21,689 bases of DNA from Chlamydiota bacterium. Its GTDB lineage: Bacteria > Chlamydiota > Chlamydiia > Chlamydiales > Parachlamydiaceae. Each line of letters begins with the position of its first letter. Within the stretch, counting starts at the first letter, position 1. The position numbers and the translations under genes are program-made. Location: the NCBI GenBank assembly GCA_013286075.1, contig JABDGJ010000017.1, positions 1 to 21,689 of the forward strand. Reading direction: 5' to 3'. The notes beneath the pieces are model-generated. The model was not told the DNA's origin and did not search any database. It saw only the letters and a program-made list of their open reading frames with translations. This document shows, in pieces, positions 1-6,781 of this stretch.

Positions 1-1002
1 CAATCCCCACATCAATAACATGACCCGATATGTATAAAATAAAGCAGAAACAGGTGGCCAATCTTCATGTGGAATTTGATCTAAACCTTTGACTTCAGCA
101 GAAAAATCTCTATGAGATAAAAAACTCAACAATTTTGGAACTTGCAATGCATAATGCACCGTTTCTTTTTTCGAATCAACAAGCCCAATCACTGTAAGCG
201 GTACTGCTGAATCTGTCTTATAGACAGCTTCTAAAGCTGCTAATTTCATCGGTTGGTATTTTGCAACATTTCTTGCACTTAAATCTCCGAGGACTAGTTG
301 GATAATTTCTGCAACCAAAGCTACATACAAGGCGATTTGCATGGATGCGCGCGAAAAACTGGTATATTTCTTTTTCAGTAGGTAGTAAGCGGAAATACTA
401 ATCACAAGAAAAGCGCCAGCTAACCAACAACCGATGATCACATGTGCAAGACGAATAACCGAAGAGGGATTAAAGACCATTGCCCAAAAATCGATAATTT
501 CAGCTCTTGCTTGGATTCCCTCTCCTACGATGTGATATCCAGCGGGCGTTTGCATCCATGAATTTGCTACGACGATCCAAATTGCGCTAAAATGGGCACC
601 CAAACAAACCATAGTGGTGGCAAAAAAATGAAGCTTTTTACCGACTCGATTCCAGCCAAACAAAACAAGAGCCAAAAAACCCGATTCTAGAAAAAAAGCA
701 AAGATCCCTTCTGCTGCTAAGGCGCTCCCAAACACATCACCGACATAACGAGAATAAGTGGCCCAATTGGTCCCAAATTCAAATTCCATGACAATTCCAG
801 TAGCTACCCCTATCGCAAAAGTGAGAGAAAAAATCTTTGTCCAATATTGCGACATTCGAAAGAACAGCTTATTTCCAGTTTTTAGATAGATCCCTTCCAT
901 AATAACCATCAACAAGCTTAAACCTATGCTAAGAACCGGATAGATATAGTGGAACATGATTGTCAAAGCAAATTGAAAGCGAGCCAGAAATAAAACGTCC
1001 AT
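1..1002 (-). CDS. cydA: Cytochrome bd ubiquinol oxidase subunit I (3' part outside window)
   Basis: Subunit I of the bd-type terminal oxidase, an inner-membrane quinol oxidase that reduces oxygen to water with high affinity. The open frame runs 334 codons from ATG at 1002 to the window edge, so the C-terminal part is missing. It begins [21 protein letters not shown]18 and H187 (in IRLAHVII) sit where the axial haem ligands of the family lie. E98 and E106 ([12 protein letters not shown]) match the conserved acidic pair near the haem b595/d site. The stretch around residues 225-330 corresponds to the periplasmic Q-loop side. Many hydrophobic helices are visible. A TCCT at 1013-1016 gives an AGGA ribosome-binding site 10 nt upstream of the start. 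The gene is divergent from folP with about 60 bp between them; cydB is expected beyond the left edge. Identification is firm. Confidence 0.95.
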   Translation of the reverse strand, partial: MDVLFLARFQFALTIMFHYIYPVLSIGLSLLMVIMEGIYLKTGNKLFFRMSQYWTKIFSLTFAIGVATGIVMEFEFGTNWATYSRYVGDVFGSALAAEGIFAFFLESGFLALVLFGWNRVGKKLHFFATTMVCLGAHFSAIWIVVANSWMQTPAGYHIVGEGIQARAEIIDFWAMVFNPSSVIRLAHVIIGCWLAGAFLVISISAYYLLKKKYTSFSRASMQIALYVALVAEIIQLVLGDLSARNVAKYQPMKLAALEAVYKTDSAVPLTVIGLVDSKKETVHYALQVPKLLSFLSHRDFSAEVKGLDQIPHEDWPPVSALFYTYRVMLLMWGL

Positions 1003-1010
1003 GGTATAAT
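1002..1010 (+). promoter_or_regulatory. Candidate extended -10 promoter for folP
   Basis: TGGTATAAT at 1002-1010 is a perfect extended -10 (TG-n-TATAAT). It overlaps the cydA start codon on the other strand and lies 54 nt upstream of the folP ATG. No convincing -35 is visible, as is usual for extended -10 promoters. Activity is inferred only from the motif and position. Confidence 0.4.
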
Positions 1011-1064
1011 ATTCCTAAAAACGATAGATCTTTATCAAAAAAATGATTTTTTGGAAGGAGTTTG

Positions 1065-1931
1065 ATGAGCGTGACAAAATTAATGGGAATTTTAAATGTC
1101 ACACCCGATTCATGCTTTGATCAAGGGCGGTGGTTTGACCCAAAAATTGCCATTCAAAGAGGACTCCAAATGGTTGCAGAAGGAGCTGATTGGATCGACA
1201 TTGGGGGGGAATCGACTCGTCCCGGAGCAGAACCGGTCTCAGCAGAAGAAGAATTAACAAGGGTCTTACCCGTCTTAGCCGCTTTGAAAGAGAAAGTTCC
1301 TACTCCCCTTTCCATAGATACACAAAAATTTTCTGTCGCACGAGCGGCTTTAGAAGCAGGTGCTACTTTGATCAATGACATCTCTGGCTTCCGCGATCCC
1401 GCAATGCGAAAAGTGGCAGCTGAGTTTCAATGCCCCATTTGCGTTATGCACATGCAAGGAGACCCAAAAACAATGCAAATCAATCCTACATACCCAAAAG
1501 GAATCTTTCCTTTTTTGCTAGATTGGTTTAAAAAACAAATTGATTTATTACTACAATCGGGCGTAAAGGAAGAAAATATTATATTGGATCCTGGAATTGG
1601 ATTTGGAAAAACTGTGGCTGATAATATCGCAATTGTGCAAAACTTACCTACTATTAAAGCATTAGGATTTCCTATCCTCATAGGACTATCGAGAAAGTCG
1701 TTTTTGGGAAATATTCTCCACAAAACATACCCAGAACTGCTTCCTGCTACATTGGTTGTAAATACAATGGCTGTATTGGCAAATGTCGATATCATACGAG
1801 TCCATGATATTCCTGAACATCTTGACTTAATCAAACTCATTTCTTTTTTTAAAAATATACCCAATTCGTCTCAAAATTTGGTTTGTGGCAACGCGAAAGC
1901 TCCCGCGATTAAAAGATCAAAAATGGCTTAA
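1065..1931 (+). CDS. folP: Dihydropteroate synthase
   Basis: Condenses p-aminobenzoate with 6-hydroxymethyl-dihydropterin diphosphate in cytosolic folate synthesis. Signature 1 is MGILNVTPDSCFDQG (residues 7-21), signature 2 IDIGGESTRPGAEPV, followed by DPGIGFGKT and GLSRKSFLG near the C-terminus, so the catalytic TIM barrel is complete. I use ATG 1065 rather than the in-frame TTG at 1062; the sequence GGAAGGAG lies just upstream at 1053-1060. Two oddities stand out. Residue 17 is Cys where nearly all family members have Phe (TPDSF). The last 23 residues, from Pro after FFKNI, are encoded by an inserted palindromic element, and without it the protein would stop at about 265 aa. The gene heads a likely operon with cdaA, ybbR and rsmE. 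Confidence 0.95.
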   Translation: MSVTKLMGILNVTPDSCFDQGRWFDPKIAIQRGLQMVAEGADWIDIGGESTRPGAEPVSAEEELTRVLPVLAALKEKVPTPLSIDTQKFSVARAALEAGATLINDISGFRDPAMRKVAAEFQCPICVMHMQGDPKTMQINPTYPKGIFPFLLDWFKKQIDLLLQSGVKEENIILDPGIGFGKTVADNIAIVQNLPTIKALGFPILIGLSRKSFLGNILHKTYPELLPATLVVNTMAVLANVDIIRVHDIPEHLDLIKLISFFKNIPNSSQNLVCGNAKAPAIKRSKMA

Positions 1932-2015
1932 TATTATAATATTAGGCCATTTTTGATCTTTTAATCCCGGGGCTTTGGCGCAGCCAAAAATCCAAATTTT
2001 GAGACGAATTGGGTA
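1858..2015. mobile_element. MITE-like palindromic element between folP and cdaA
   Basis: A 154-bp near-perfect palindrome (1860-2013). The arms start CCCAATTCGTCTCAAAATTT at the left end and read as the reverse complement at the right end. They stay paired through GATTAAAAGATCAAAAATGG to a palindromic centre ATATTATAATAT around 1930-1943, with roughly eight mismatches per arm. It is flanked by TA on both sides (1858-1859 and 2014-2015), as expected of TA-targeting (IS630/Tc1-mariner type) miniature elements. There is no transposase, so it would be non-autonomous. It supplies the last 23 codons and stop of folP and ends 5 nt before the cdaA ATG. The RNA would fold into a very strong hairpin inside the operon. 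The element type is inference; the palindrome is directly visible. Confidence 0.85.
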
Positions 2016-2020
2016 TAACT

Positions 2021-2830
2021 ATGTGGATTTTTCAATTCCTTATTCCTGCCATTGAAATTCTTAGCATTGCCCTTGTTCTTTATTATCTTCTCTCTTTTTT
2101 TTGGAATACTCGGGCGATGGATTTATTGTATGGAAGTTTGGCATTTTTAATTTTTTTCGGTTTATCAAAGTGGTTAAATTTACCTGTCTTGGAAAAATTA
2201 ATGTATTATGTCGTCAATGTCGCGGTTCTTGCCTTATTAATCATTTTCCAACCAGAGCTCCGATTAGCTCTTTCTAAATTGAGTGTAAAAAGCAAAAAAT
2301 ATCGAGAAATGACCGAGTTTGATAAATTTTTAGAGAGCATTTCTCAATCGATCTATCGTTTGGCAGAAAAGCGGATCGGTGCATTAATTGTACTTGAAAA
2401 TCAAGATTCGCTCGAAGACTTGGCAAAAAAATCTGTCATGATCAATGCTGAATTTTCTCCCGAATTACTAGAATCTATCTTTAGCACGACAACCCCCCTC
2501 CATGACGGTGCTGTGATCATTCGGGGCACTACATTGCTCTCCGCAGCAACGATTCTTCCTCTTGCAGATGATAGCACACATCTCTCAAAATCAATGGGAA
2601 CAAGACATAGAGCTGGATTGGGAATTAGTCAAATTTCTGACGCCTTGGTGATCGTCATTTCTGAAGAGTCTGGAAAAGTGTCAATCGCCCGAGATGGAAT
2701 TATGACCCGAGGAGTAAAAATCGATCGCTTTAAAGGAATCATTCGGAGCGTTTTCAGCTTACCTGCCAAAGCGATCCATTCCTCAGGTTTCACAATCCTA
2801 GAAAGATGGAAAAAATTATGGAATTCTTAG
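2021..2830 (+). CDS. cdaA: Membrane diadenylate cyclase, CdaA/DacA (YbbP) type
   Basis: Makes cyclic di-AMP from two ATP at the inner face of the membrane. The 269-aa product has about three hydrophobic helices in residues 1-78, a short linker, then a DisA_N/DAC domain. It carries the catalytic DGA motif (162-164) and GTRHR (193-197), then DALVIVISEESGKVSIARDG. I choose ATG 2021 (MWIFQFLIPAIEIL). The frame can be extended to TTG 2009, but that would read from the inserted element. No Shine-Dalgarno is visible, because the preceding sequence is the right arm of the palindrome. Removing the element would leave TAA-CT-ATG between folP and cdaA, so the gene was probably translationally coupled to folP. 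It overlaps ybbR by 25 nt. The pairing with ybbR matches the regulator arrangement known in Firmicutes and Chlamydia. Confidence 0.93.
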   Translation: MWIFQFLIPAIEILSIALVLYYLLSFFWNTRAMDLLYGSLAFLIFFGLSKWLNLPVLEKLMYYVVNVAVLALLIIFQPELRLALSKLSVKSKKYREMTEFDKFLESISQSIYRLAEKRIGALIVLENQDSLEDLAKKSVMINAEFSPELLESIFSTTTPLHDGAVIIRGTTLLSAATILPLADDSTHLSKSMGTRHRAGLGISQISDALVIVISEESGKVSIARDGIMTRGVKIDRFKGIIRSVFSLPAKAIHSSGFTILERWKKLWNS

Positions 2831-4077
2831 TTAATAGATTTTTTTTTCATCAATGGCAAAGAAAATTACTTGCTTTCCTGGCAGCTATTTTCATTTGGTT
2901 TTTTGTCAATCATTCGATTTCTTCTTCTAAAACAATTGCCTCCGTTCCTATTCGCATAATCAATACGCCGGCTGATCAAACCATTCAAGATCTACAACCA
3001 AATGGCTTTATGAGCAAACGTATCACACTTACTTTAACCGGAACAAAAAATGTCATTGACCAACTAGAACCCGGTGATGTGGAAATCCTTCTCGACGCTT
3101 CTCATCTCGGACCTAATGGCTTTGTACAAATCACAAAAAAGAACCTCGTAAGTTTGAATCCGCACTTTAATTTATTGAAACACGTTTCTTCCGTGACTCA
3201 TCCCGAATTCGTCATAAAAATGAGTCCTGTATTGACTGATAATATCCCTATCACGATTAACTCCCCTGTTGGTGATCCTCCTCCTGGATATGAATTTCTT
3301 GACATCTGGCCCATGCATCTTTTACAAACAGTGAGTGGCCCTAAAGAAGAAGTTCTTTCCCTAAAAAATAAAGGGCTCGAATTAACTTTTTCTTTGCACG
3401 ATATTACAAAAGAACATTTAGATAGCCTGCAAGAGAACGAGAAGTATGAAGATGAGGTGACCTTTTATATTCCAGAATCTTGGAAAAAAATTCACATCCC
3501 CTTCCTTACTCGAGGTCCAGAAGTTCTCAATGATCCCGAAGCAAAGAATCTCCAAATTAATTTTCTTCGAAAAAGTTTTATTCCAATTAAACAAGATCTT
3601 TCTCTCCAAGTCTTTTATCCGTTGAAGTATAGTACCACAATCAATCCATCGACTTACCCCTTGCTTGCATCCAACTCTGTTCAATTTAAAAACCATCTTC
3701 CTATTCTTTCCATTCCTCTTTTAGCCGCTAATGTAAGCGAATTATTTGTTGAAATTGTAAAACATAATTTAGAAATTGAAATTGTGGCCGTGCCGCCGAC
3801 CGAAAGAGAATGGCTAGAATGGAGTGTGAATTTTATTGACCCTACTCATCTAGAAGATGCATATGTGGCGTTTCTCTTGAGCAAAAATAAGTCAATAGAA
3901 TCGGTCCAAACAAAAATTCGAGAAAGAGAAAAACACTACCGAAACCGCTTTCGGATGTATATGCAGCAATTTACATTATACATCTCGCCCCAAAATAAAT
4001 TGGAAATTGAAAGTTGGATCGAAGACGGAAAAATCAAAATTCACGTACCAAATATTCAAACTATACATGCCAGCTGA
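2806..4077 (+). CDS. ybbR: YbbR-like protein, partner of CdaA (CdaR)
   Basis: A 423-aa membrane-anchored protein. It has a short cytosolic N-terminus, one transmembrane helix at about residues 20-36 (LLAFLAAIFIWFFVNH), then a long extracytoplasmic region of repeated YbbR-type beta domains. The first begins at about residue 45 with VPIRIINTP, and a second is near 145-235 (NIPITINSPVGDPPPGYEF). In Firmicutes, YbbR/CdaR binds and modulates CdaA; the same role here is inferred from adjacency. ATG 2806 lies inside the end of cdaA; ATG 2818 is an alternative start. The 3' end overlaps the start of rsmE by 11 nt. The C-terminal part, after about residue 330, is rich in charged residues and less typical. 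Confidence 0.88.
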   Translation: MEKIMEFLVNRFFFHQWQRKLLAFLAAIFIWFFVNHSISSSKTIASVPIRIINTPADQTIQDLQPNGFMSKRITLTLTGTKNVIDQLEPGDVEILLDASHLGPNGFVQITKKNLVSLNPHFNLLKHVSSVTHPEFVIKMSPVLTDNIPITINSPVGDPPPGYEFLDIWPMHLLQTVSGPKEEVLSLKNKGLELTFSLHDITKEHLDSLQENEKYEDEVTFYIPESWKKIHIPFLTRGPEVLNDPEAKNLQINFLRKSFIPIKQDLSLQVFYPLKYSTTINPSTYPLLASNSVQFKNHLPILSIPLLAANVSELFVEIVKHNLEIEIVAVPPTEREWLEWSVNFIDPTHLEDAYVAFLLSKNKSIESVQTKIREREKHYRNRFRMYMQQFTLYISPQNKLEIESWIEDGKIKIHVPNIQTIHAS

Positions 4078-4792
4078 ACGCTATTTTTTGGATGCTACTT
4101 TTCAAGTTGATGAACCCTACGAGCTCACAGCCGCAGAATTTCATCATCTCTCTCACGTAATGAGAGATAAAGTAGGCGACACTATCGAGCTAATCAACGG
4201 AAAAGGGTGTTTGGCCACAGGAGTTATTACCCGTATTACAAAAGACAAAGCGATCGTAATAATAGAAAAATTCACCCAAGAAGAACCCATAAAACCCAAA
4301 CTAATTTTAGCACAAGCGATTCCCAAACAAAATCGACTCGAAACAATTATAGAAAAAGGGACGGAGCTTGGTGTAGATGAATTTTGGCTCTTTCCTGGAT
4401 CCTCGAGTCTTAAAAAAAATCTCTTTCCACAGCAGATAGAAAGAATGCTTGCCATCACAATTGCCGCAATAAAACAATGCGGAAGACTTTTTTTGCCTAC
4501 GATCCATGTATTGCCATCACTAGAGCAATGGGAAAAATTTTCTTCTCTTTCCTTTTTTGGAGATCTCTCAGCACAAGCAACCCCTTTCCATCAAGCTGCG
4601 AAGGAAATGCACAAAATGCAATACCCTATTATATTCATTACTGGTCCGGAAAGTGGCTTCAGTACAGCCGAAGTTGATACTTTATACCGGCTTGGAAGCA
4701 TTGGAGTTATACTTCATCATAACACCTTACGAACAGACACAGCCGCCATCGCCGGATTAAGTATCCTTAATTATCTTTATTTTTTGACATAA
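4067..4792 (+). CDS. rsmE: 16S rRNA (uracil1498-N3)-methyltransferase
   Basis: Methylates U1498 of 16S rRNA using S-adenosylmethionine; a SPOUT-fold enzyme. The 241-aa product begins MPAERYFLDATFQV (an N-terminal PUA-like domain) and ends with the knotted SAM site: ITGPESGFSTAEVD (about 192-204, family usually GPEGGF) and LRTDTAAIAGLSIL (221-234, family usually ILRTETA). The frame is open back to 4007, but ATG 4067 is chosen because it gives the family N-terminus and sits in the usual overlap with ybbR. The substitution of the second glycine by Ser in GPEGG, and NTLRTDTA for RILRTETA, are mild departures. The last 72 bp of the gene recur at 5721-5792, so the gene end borders an insertion. Confidence 0.9.
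   Translation: MPAERYFLDATFQVDEPYELTAAEFHHLSHVMRDKVGDTIELINGKGCLATGVITRITKDKAIVIIEKFTQEEPIKPKLILAQAIPKQNRLETIIEKGTELGVDEFWLFPGSSSLKKNLFPQQIERMLAITIAAIKQCGRLFLPTIHVLPSLEQWEKFSSLSFFGDLSAQATPFHQAAKEMHKMQYPIIFITGPESGFSTAEVDTLYRLGSIGVILHHNTLRTDTAAIAGLSILNYLYFLT
4721..4792 (+). repeat. Direct repeat, left copy (3' end of rsmE)
   Basis: This 72-bp stretch encodes the last residues of RsmE (NTLRTDTAAIAGLSILNYLYFLT and stop). It matches 5721-5792 with five differences, at an offset of exactly 1000 bp. Two differences within the coding tail are silent (AGT/AGC Ser, AAT/AAC Asn) and one changes the last residue from Thr to Ile. It could be the left attachment-like junction of an insertion. Confidence 0.9.
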
Positions 4793-4905
4793 TACTCGCT
4801 AATCCAGGCCTCCTACTTGGTTTTGCCGCATGTAAAAGTTCTGCATACTACTTGGTTTAGATTAATTTAGGTTTATATATTTAATTTAGCAGTATAATTA
4901 GAAGA

Positions 4906-4934
4906 TTTACAAATAAAACAACTTTTGTTATAGT
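4906..4934 (+). promoter_or_regulatory. Sigma70-type promoter for the 197-aa gene
   Basis: TTTACA at 4906-4911, a 17-bp spacer, and TATAGT at 4929-4934 form a near-consensus promoter. Transcription would begin around 4941, ahead of AGAGG at 4951-4955 and the ATG at 4963. It indicates that the gene has its own transcription rather than reading from rsmE. Confidence 0.6.
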
Positions 4935-4962
4935 GTATACTTTAAAAAGTAGAGGTTTCGAA

Positions 4963-5556
4963 ATGCACCCAGCCGTAATTAATAGTAATGATTTTATTCA
5001 ACAATTTATTAAGGGTTCTTTTCCAGGTGATCCTTTTTTAAGTATACCCTATAACGCGGAGGAACTTGAAAAAGCAAACACTGTCCCCCTGATGGAACGG
5101 ATCCAACTGATCGAAAAATTGAGTTATTGTTTATTGATAAAAACTTCTCAATGGCCAACCCAGCAAAATGTTAGCTTTTGGATGCGCTTGTTAAGATTTT
5201 TTGGCTTTTGCTATTCCGTGCCGTTACCCGCTACCGCAAAATCAGCACATGAAACCTGCAAGAGCGTTATGGAAAATTTATCTAAAAGGCAAAAAGCTTA
5301 CAAGTCTCTAGATGGGGACATAAATACACGTTTTAAATACCTGGAGAGTGCTTACTATAGGTCCATCGATACTGCCTCAGGTTGTAGCCAACGCGGACAA
5401 CATTACATTGACCAAAATTTTCTTGATTTACAGGATTTTATATCATATCACCCAGAATACCAAAGTAAATTGCCTAAAAAAGTTATCTGTCAAAAAGGTG
5501 GTGGTACGGGAGCGATTTCTGATACTTTAGGTACAATGTTAAATCGTAACTACTAA
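4963..5556 (+). CDS. Unknown 197-aa protein in the rsmE-tail insertion
   Basis: I do not recognise this protein. ATG 4963 is chosen because AGAGG lies 7 nt upstream and a promoter at 4906-4934 would start the transcript after the longer GTG start at 4933. The protein is mixed helical. Residues around 75-90 (FWMRLLRFFGFCYSVPLPA) are hydrophobic and amphipathic and might touch a membrane. There is a Cys-containing middle part (SGCSQRGQHYIDQNF) and a glycine-rich patch (KGGGTGAISDTLG) close to the end. No signal peptide is evident. It is the only gene between the two copies of the rsmE 3' tail, so it is the likely cargo of that insertion. Its stop codon TAA lies in the left arm of a palindromic element. 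It could be a lineage-specific effector or an addiction or defence gene, but nothing in the sequence decides this. Confidence 0.7.
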   Translation: MHPAVINSNDFIQQFIKGSFPGDPFLSIPYNAEELEKANTVPLMERIQLIEKLSYCLLIKTSQWPTQQNVSFWMRLLRFFGFCYSVPLPATAKSAHETCKSVMENLSKRQKAYKSLDGDINTRFKYLESAYYRSIDTASGCSQRGQHYIDQNFLDLQDFISYHPEYQSKLPKKVICQKGGGTGAISDTLGTMLNRNY

Positions 5557-5720
5557 TCTGAGTTTTGGGTTTATCTCATTGAAAATTAGCGATATCACGG
5601 GCGAATTTCAAATATCGCTTCGCAGAGAATATTAAATCAATATGCTCAAGAAGCGGTATCTTGAAAGTTGCCCGTTAGATTGCTAAATTCCGAGGAGAGA
5701 AACCCAAAATTCAGGTTACT
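5552..5720. repeat. Palindromic element 2 (inverted repeat, about 169 bp)
   Basis: The outer arms pair well: left CTGAGTTTTGGGTTTATCTC (5558-5577) against right GAGAGAAACCCAAAATTCAG. Pairing continues less perfectly (GGGCGAATTTCAAATATCGC against the complement of GCGGTATCTTGAAAGTTGCC) to a centre near 5630-5640. TA is found at 5551-5552 and 5720-5721, so a TA target duplication is possible. It begins in the stop codon of the 197-aa gene and ends where the second rsmE-tail copy starts. There is no open reading frame of note. It is probably another non-autonomous miniature element, more diverged than the one at 1858-2015. Confidence 0.75.
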
Positions 5721-5792
5721 AACTCCTAACGAACAGACACAGCCGCCATCGCCGGATTAAGCATCCTTAACTATCTTTATTTTTTGATATAA
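5721..5792 (+). repeat. Direct repeat, right copy (orphan rsmE 3' tail)
   Basis: Second copy of the rsmE 3' end. From CGA at 5729 it reads RTDTAAIAGLSILNYLYFLI and stop, with no gene in front; an in-frame TAA just before it closes the frame. It is probably the old end of rsmE left on the far side of an insertion, or a right attachment-like site. It is not expected to be expressed as a protein. Confidence 0.9.
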
Positions 5793-5839
5793 AATTAAAT
5801 TATTTACATAAATATTTTCTTTATTTAATACTAAAGTTA

Positions 5840-6021
5840 GTTACTCACCTTACGCAAACAATCTTAATCTCGATCTTAATCTCGATCTTGATCATGATCT
5901 TAATCTTGCTTAATCTTGATCTTTTTCCTCACACAAGAATCAAACTCTGATCATTTAAAGAAAAGCAAGATTAAGATCATGATTAAGATCGAGATTAAGT
6001 TCAATGCGTAAGGTGAGTTAC
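5840..6021. repeat. Palindromic element 3 (182 bp) with GTTACTCACCTTACGCA ends
   Basis: The terminal inverted repeat is GTTACTCACCTTACGCA at 5840-5856, against TGCGTAAGGTGAGTTAC at 6005-6021, with one mismatch. The inner arms also pair: CTTAATCTCGATCTTAAT on the left, GATTAAGATCGAGATTAAG on the right, and ATCTTAATCTTGCTT with AAGCAAGATTAAGAT. The centre (about 5921-5962) is unpaired. The left arm carries one more repeat unit than the right. No transposase or clear target duplication is seen. It ends 16 nt from the azoreductase stop codon, so it would also be transcribed from that gene as a large hairpin. Confidence 0.8.
5863..5920 (+). repeat. Tandem 12-bp repeats inside palindromic element 3
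   Basis: About five degenerate units of CTTAATCTCGAT: two identical copies (5863-5886), then CTTGATCATGAT, a 10-bp CTTAATCTTG, and CTTAATCTTGAT. The opposite arm (about 5968-5998) has fewer units, which points to slippage-type copy change. Confidence 0.85.
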
Positions 6022-6037
6022 CAATTCATGACATGCC

Positions 6038-6667
6038 CTAGATGAGGGTGGCGAGACGGTCGGCTTTTTTTCTAGCTTCTTCCATGGTGTGTTGTTTTGC
6101 TTCCTGAGAGGCCAAGGTCGGCTCAATTACGATTGATTGTATATCTGTAAATCCAATAAATCCCAAAATGGTTTGCATATAGGTGATTTGAAAATCTAAT
6201 CCTTCGGCTCCAGTTCCCGGACCGTAAGCCCCTCCTCTTGCATATACAAGATAGGCAGGTTTACCAGTGACTAAGCCAGTATAGCCCTTTTCAGGTGAAT
6301 AGGAAAACGTGTAGGTAGGTTGGACAATGAGATCGAAATAGTGCTTTAAACAATAGGGAATGCCAAAATTCCACATAGGAAGAGAAAATAGATATTTATT
6401 TGCTTGTTTAAATTCGTTGATCAATTCTTCTACTGCACGCCATGCTTTTCGTTGTGCTTCCGTATGAGAATTGCCGTGCATAATGGCATACTTCGCGTCA
6501 ATCGTGTCTCCATCAAAAGGGGGAAGATTTCTCTCCCATAAATCGAGTATTTTGACTTCATTTTTTGGGTGTTTTTGACGGTAAGCTTCTACAAATTGAT
6601 GTGCGATTTCAATAGAAGAAGATCTTTTTTTTCTAGGTGATGATTCTATATAAAGCAAATCGGCCAT
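6038..6667 (-). CDS. azoR: FMN-dependent NADH:quinone oxidoreductase / azoreductase
   Basis: A flavodoxin-fold FMN enzyme that reduces quinones and azo compounds with NAD(P)H in the cytosol. The 209-aa product matches the AzoR length. It shows the N-terminal phosphate-binding loop ESSPRKKRSSS (about 8-18), the FMN-contacting SLPMWNFGIPYCLKHYFDL (about 95-113), and the YARGGAYGPGTG segment (about 143-154). ATG 6667 has AAGGA 7 nt upstream on the minus strand. It lies downstream of rpsI but is separated from it by a strong terminator, so it is probably transcribed separately; the start lies about 45 nt after that terminator. A palindromic element lies right after its stop. The family call is firm; the physiological substrate is unknown. 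Confidence 0.92.
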   Translation of the reverse strand: MADLLYIESSPRKKRSSSIEIAHQFVEAYRQKHPKNEVKILDLWERNLPPFDGDTIDAKYAIMHGNSHTEAQRKAWRAVEELINEFKQANKYLFSLPMWNFGIPYCLKHYFDLIVQPTYTFSYSPEKGYTGLVTGKPAYLVYARGGAYGPGTGAEGLDFQITYMQTILGFIGFTDIQSIVIEPTLASQEAKQHTMEEARKKADRLATLI

Positions 6668-6711
6668 TTGGATTCCTTCAACCTAAGGTTTTTATTTTCC
6701 TTTTTAAGGAA

Positions 6712-6747
6712 AACAAAAAAAAAGCACAATAGATATCTATTGTGCTT
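6712..6747 (-). terminator. Rho-independent terminator after rpsI
   Basis: On the minus strand a perfect palindrome, AAAGCACAATAGATATCT and its complement (6721-6747), is followed at once by a run of T (complement of the A run 6715-6723). It lies 35 nt after the rpsI stop codon. It closes the rplM-rpsI unit and separates it from azoR. Confidence 0.88.
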
Positions 6748-6781
6748 TGCTGATTCGAGAAAAAAGAACCTAATCGGAAAA

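Noticed and set aside
1427..1864. 145-codon minus-strand frame inside folP
   Set aside because: Antisense shadow of a conserved gene, with no ribosome-binding site or recognisable motif.
2009..2020. TTG 2009 as start of cdaA
   Set aside because: It lies in the arm of the inserted palindrome; MWIFQFL from ATG 2021 is a normal start for the family.
4007..4066. N-terminal extension of RsmE
   Set aside because: The added residues are the ybbR coding region in another frame, and MPAERYFL at 4067 matches the family start.
4933..4962. GTG start at 4933 for the 197-aa gene
   Set aside because: It overlaps the -10 box TATAGT and would lie before the predicted transcription start; ATG 4963 has AGAGG at good distance.
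5840..6021. CRISPR-like array in the CTTAATCTCGAT repeats
   Set aside because: Units are directly adjacent with no unique spacers; the structure is a palindrome with tandem units.
5840..6021. Element 3 as a simple bidirectional terminator for azoR
   Set aside because: It is 182 bp long with transposon-like ends and internal tandem repeats, and has no T run after the stem.
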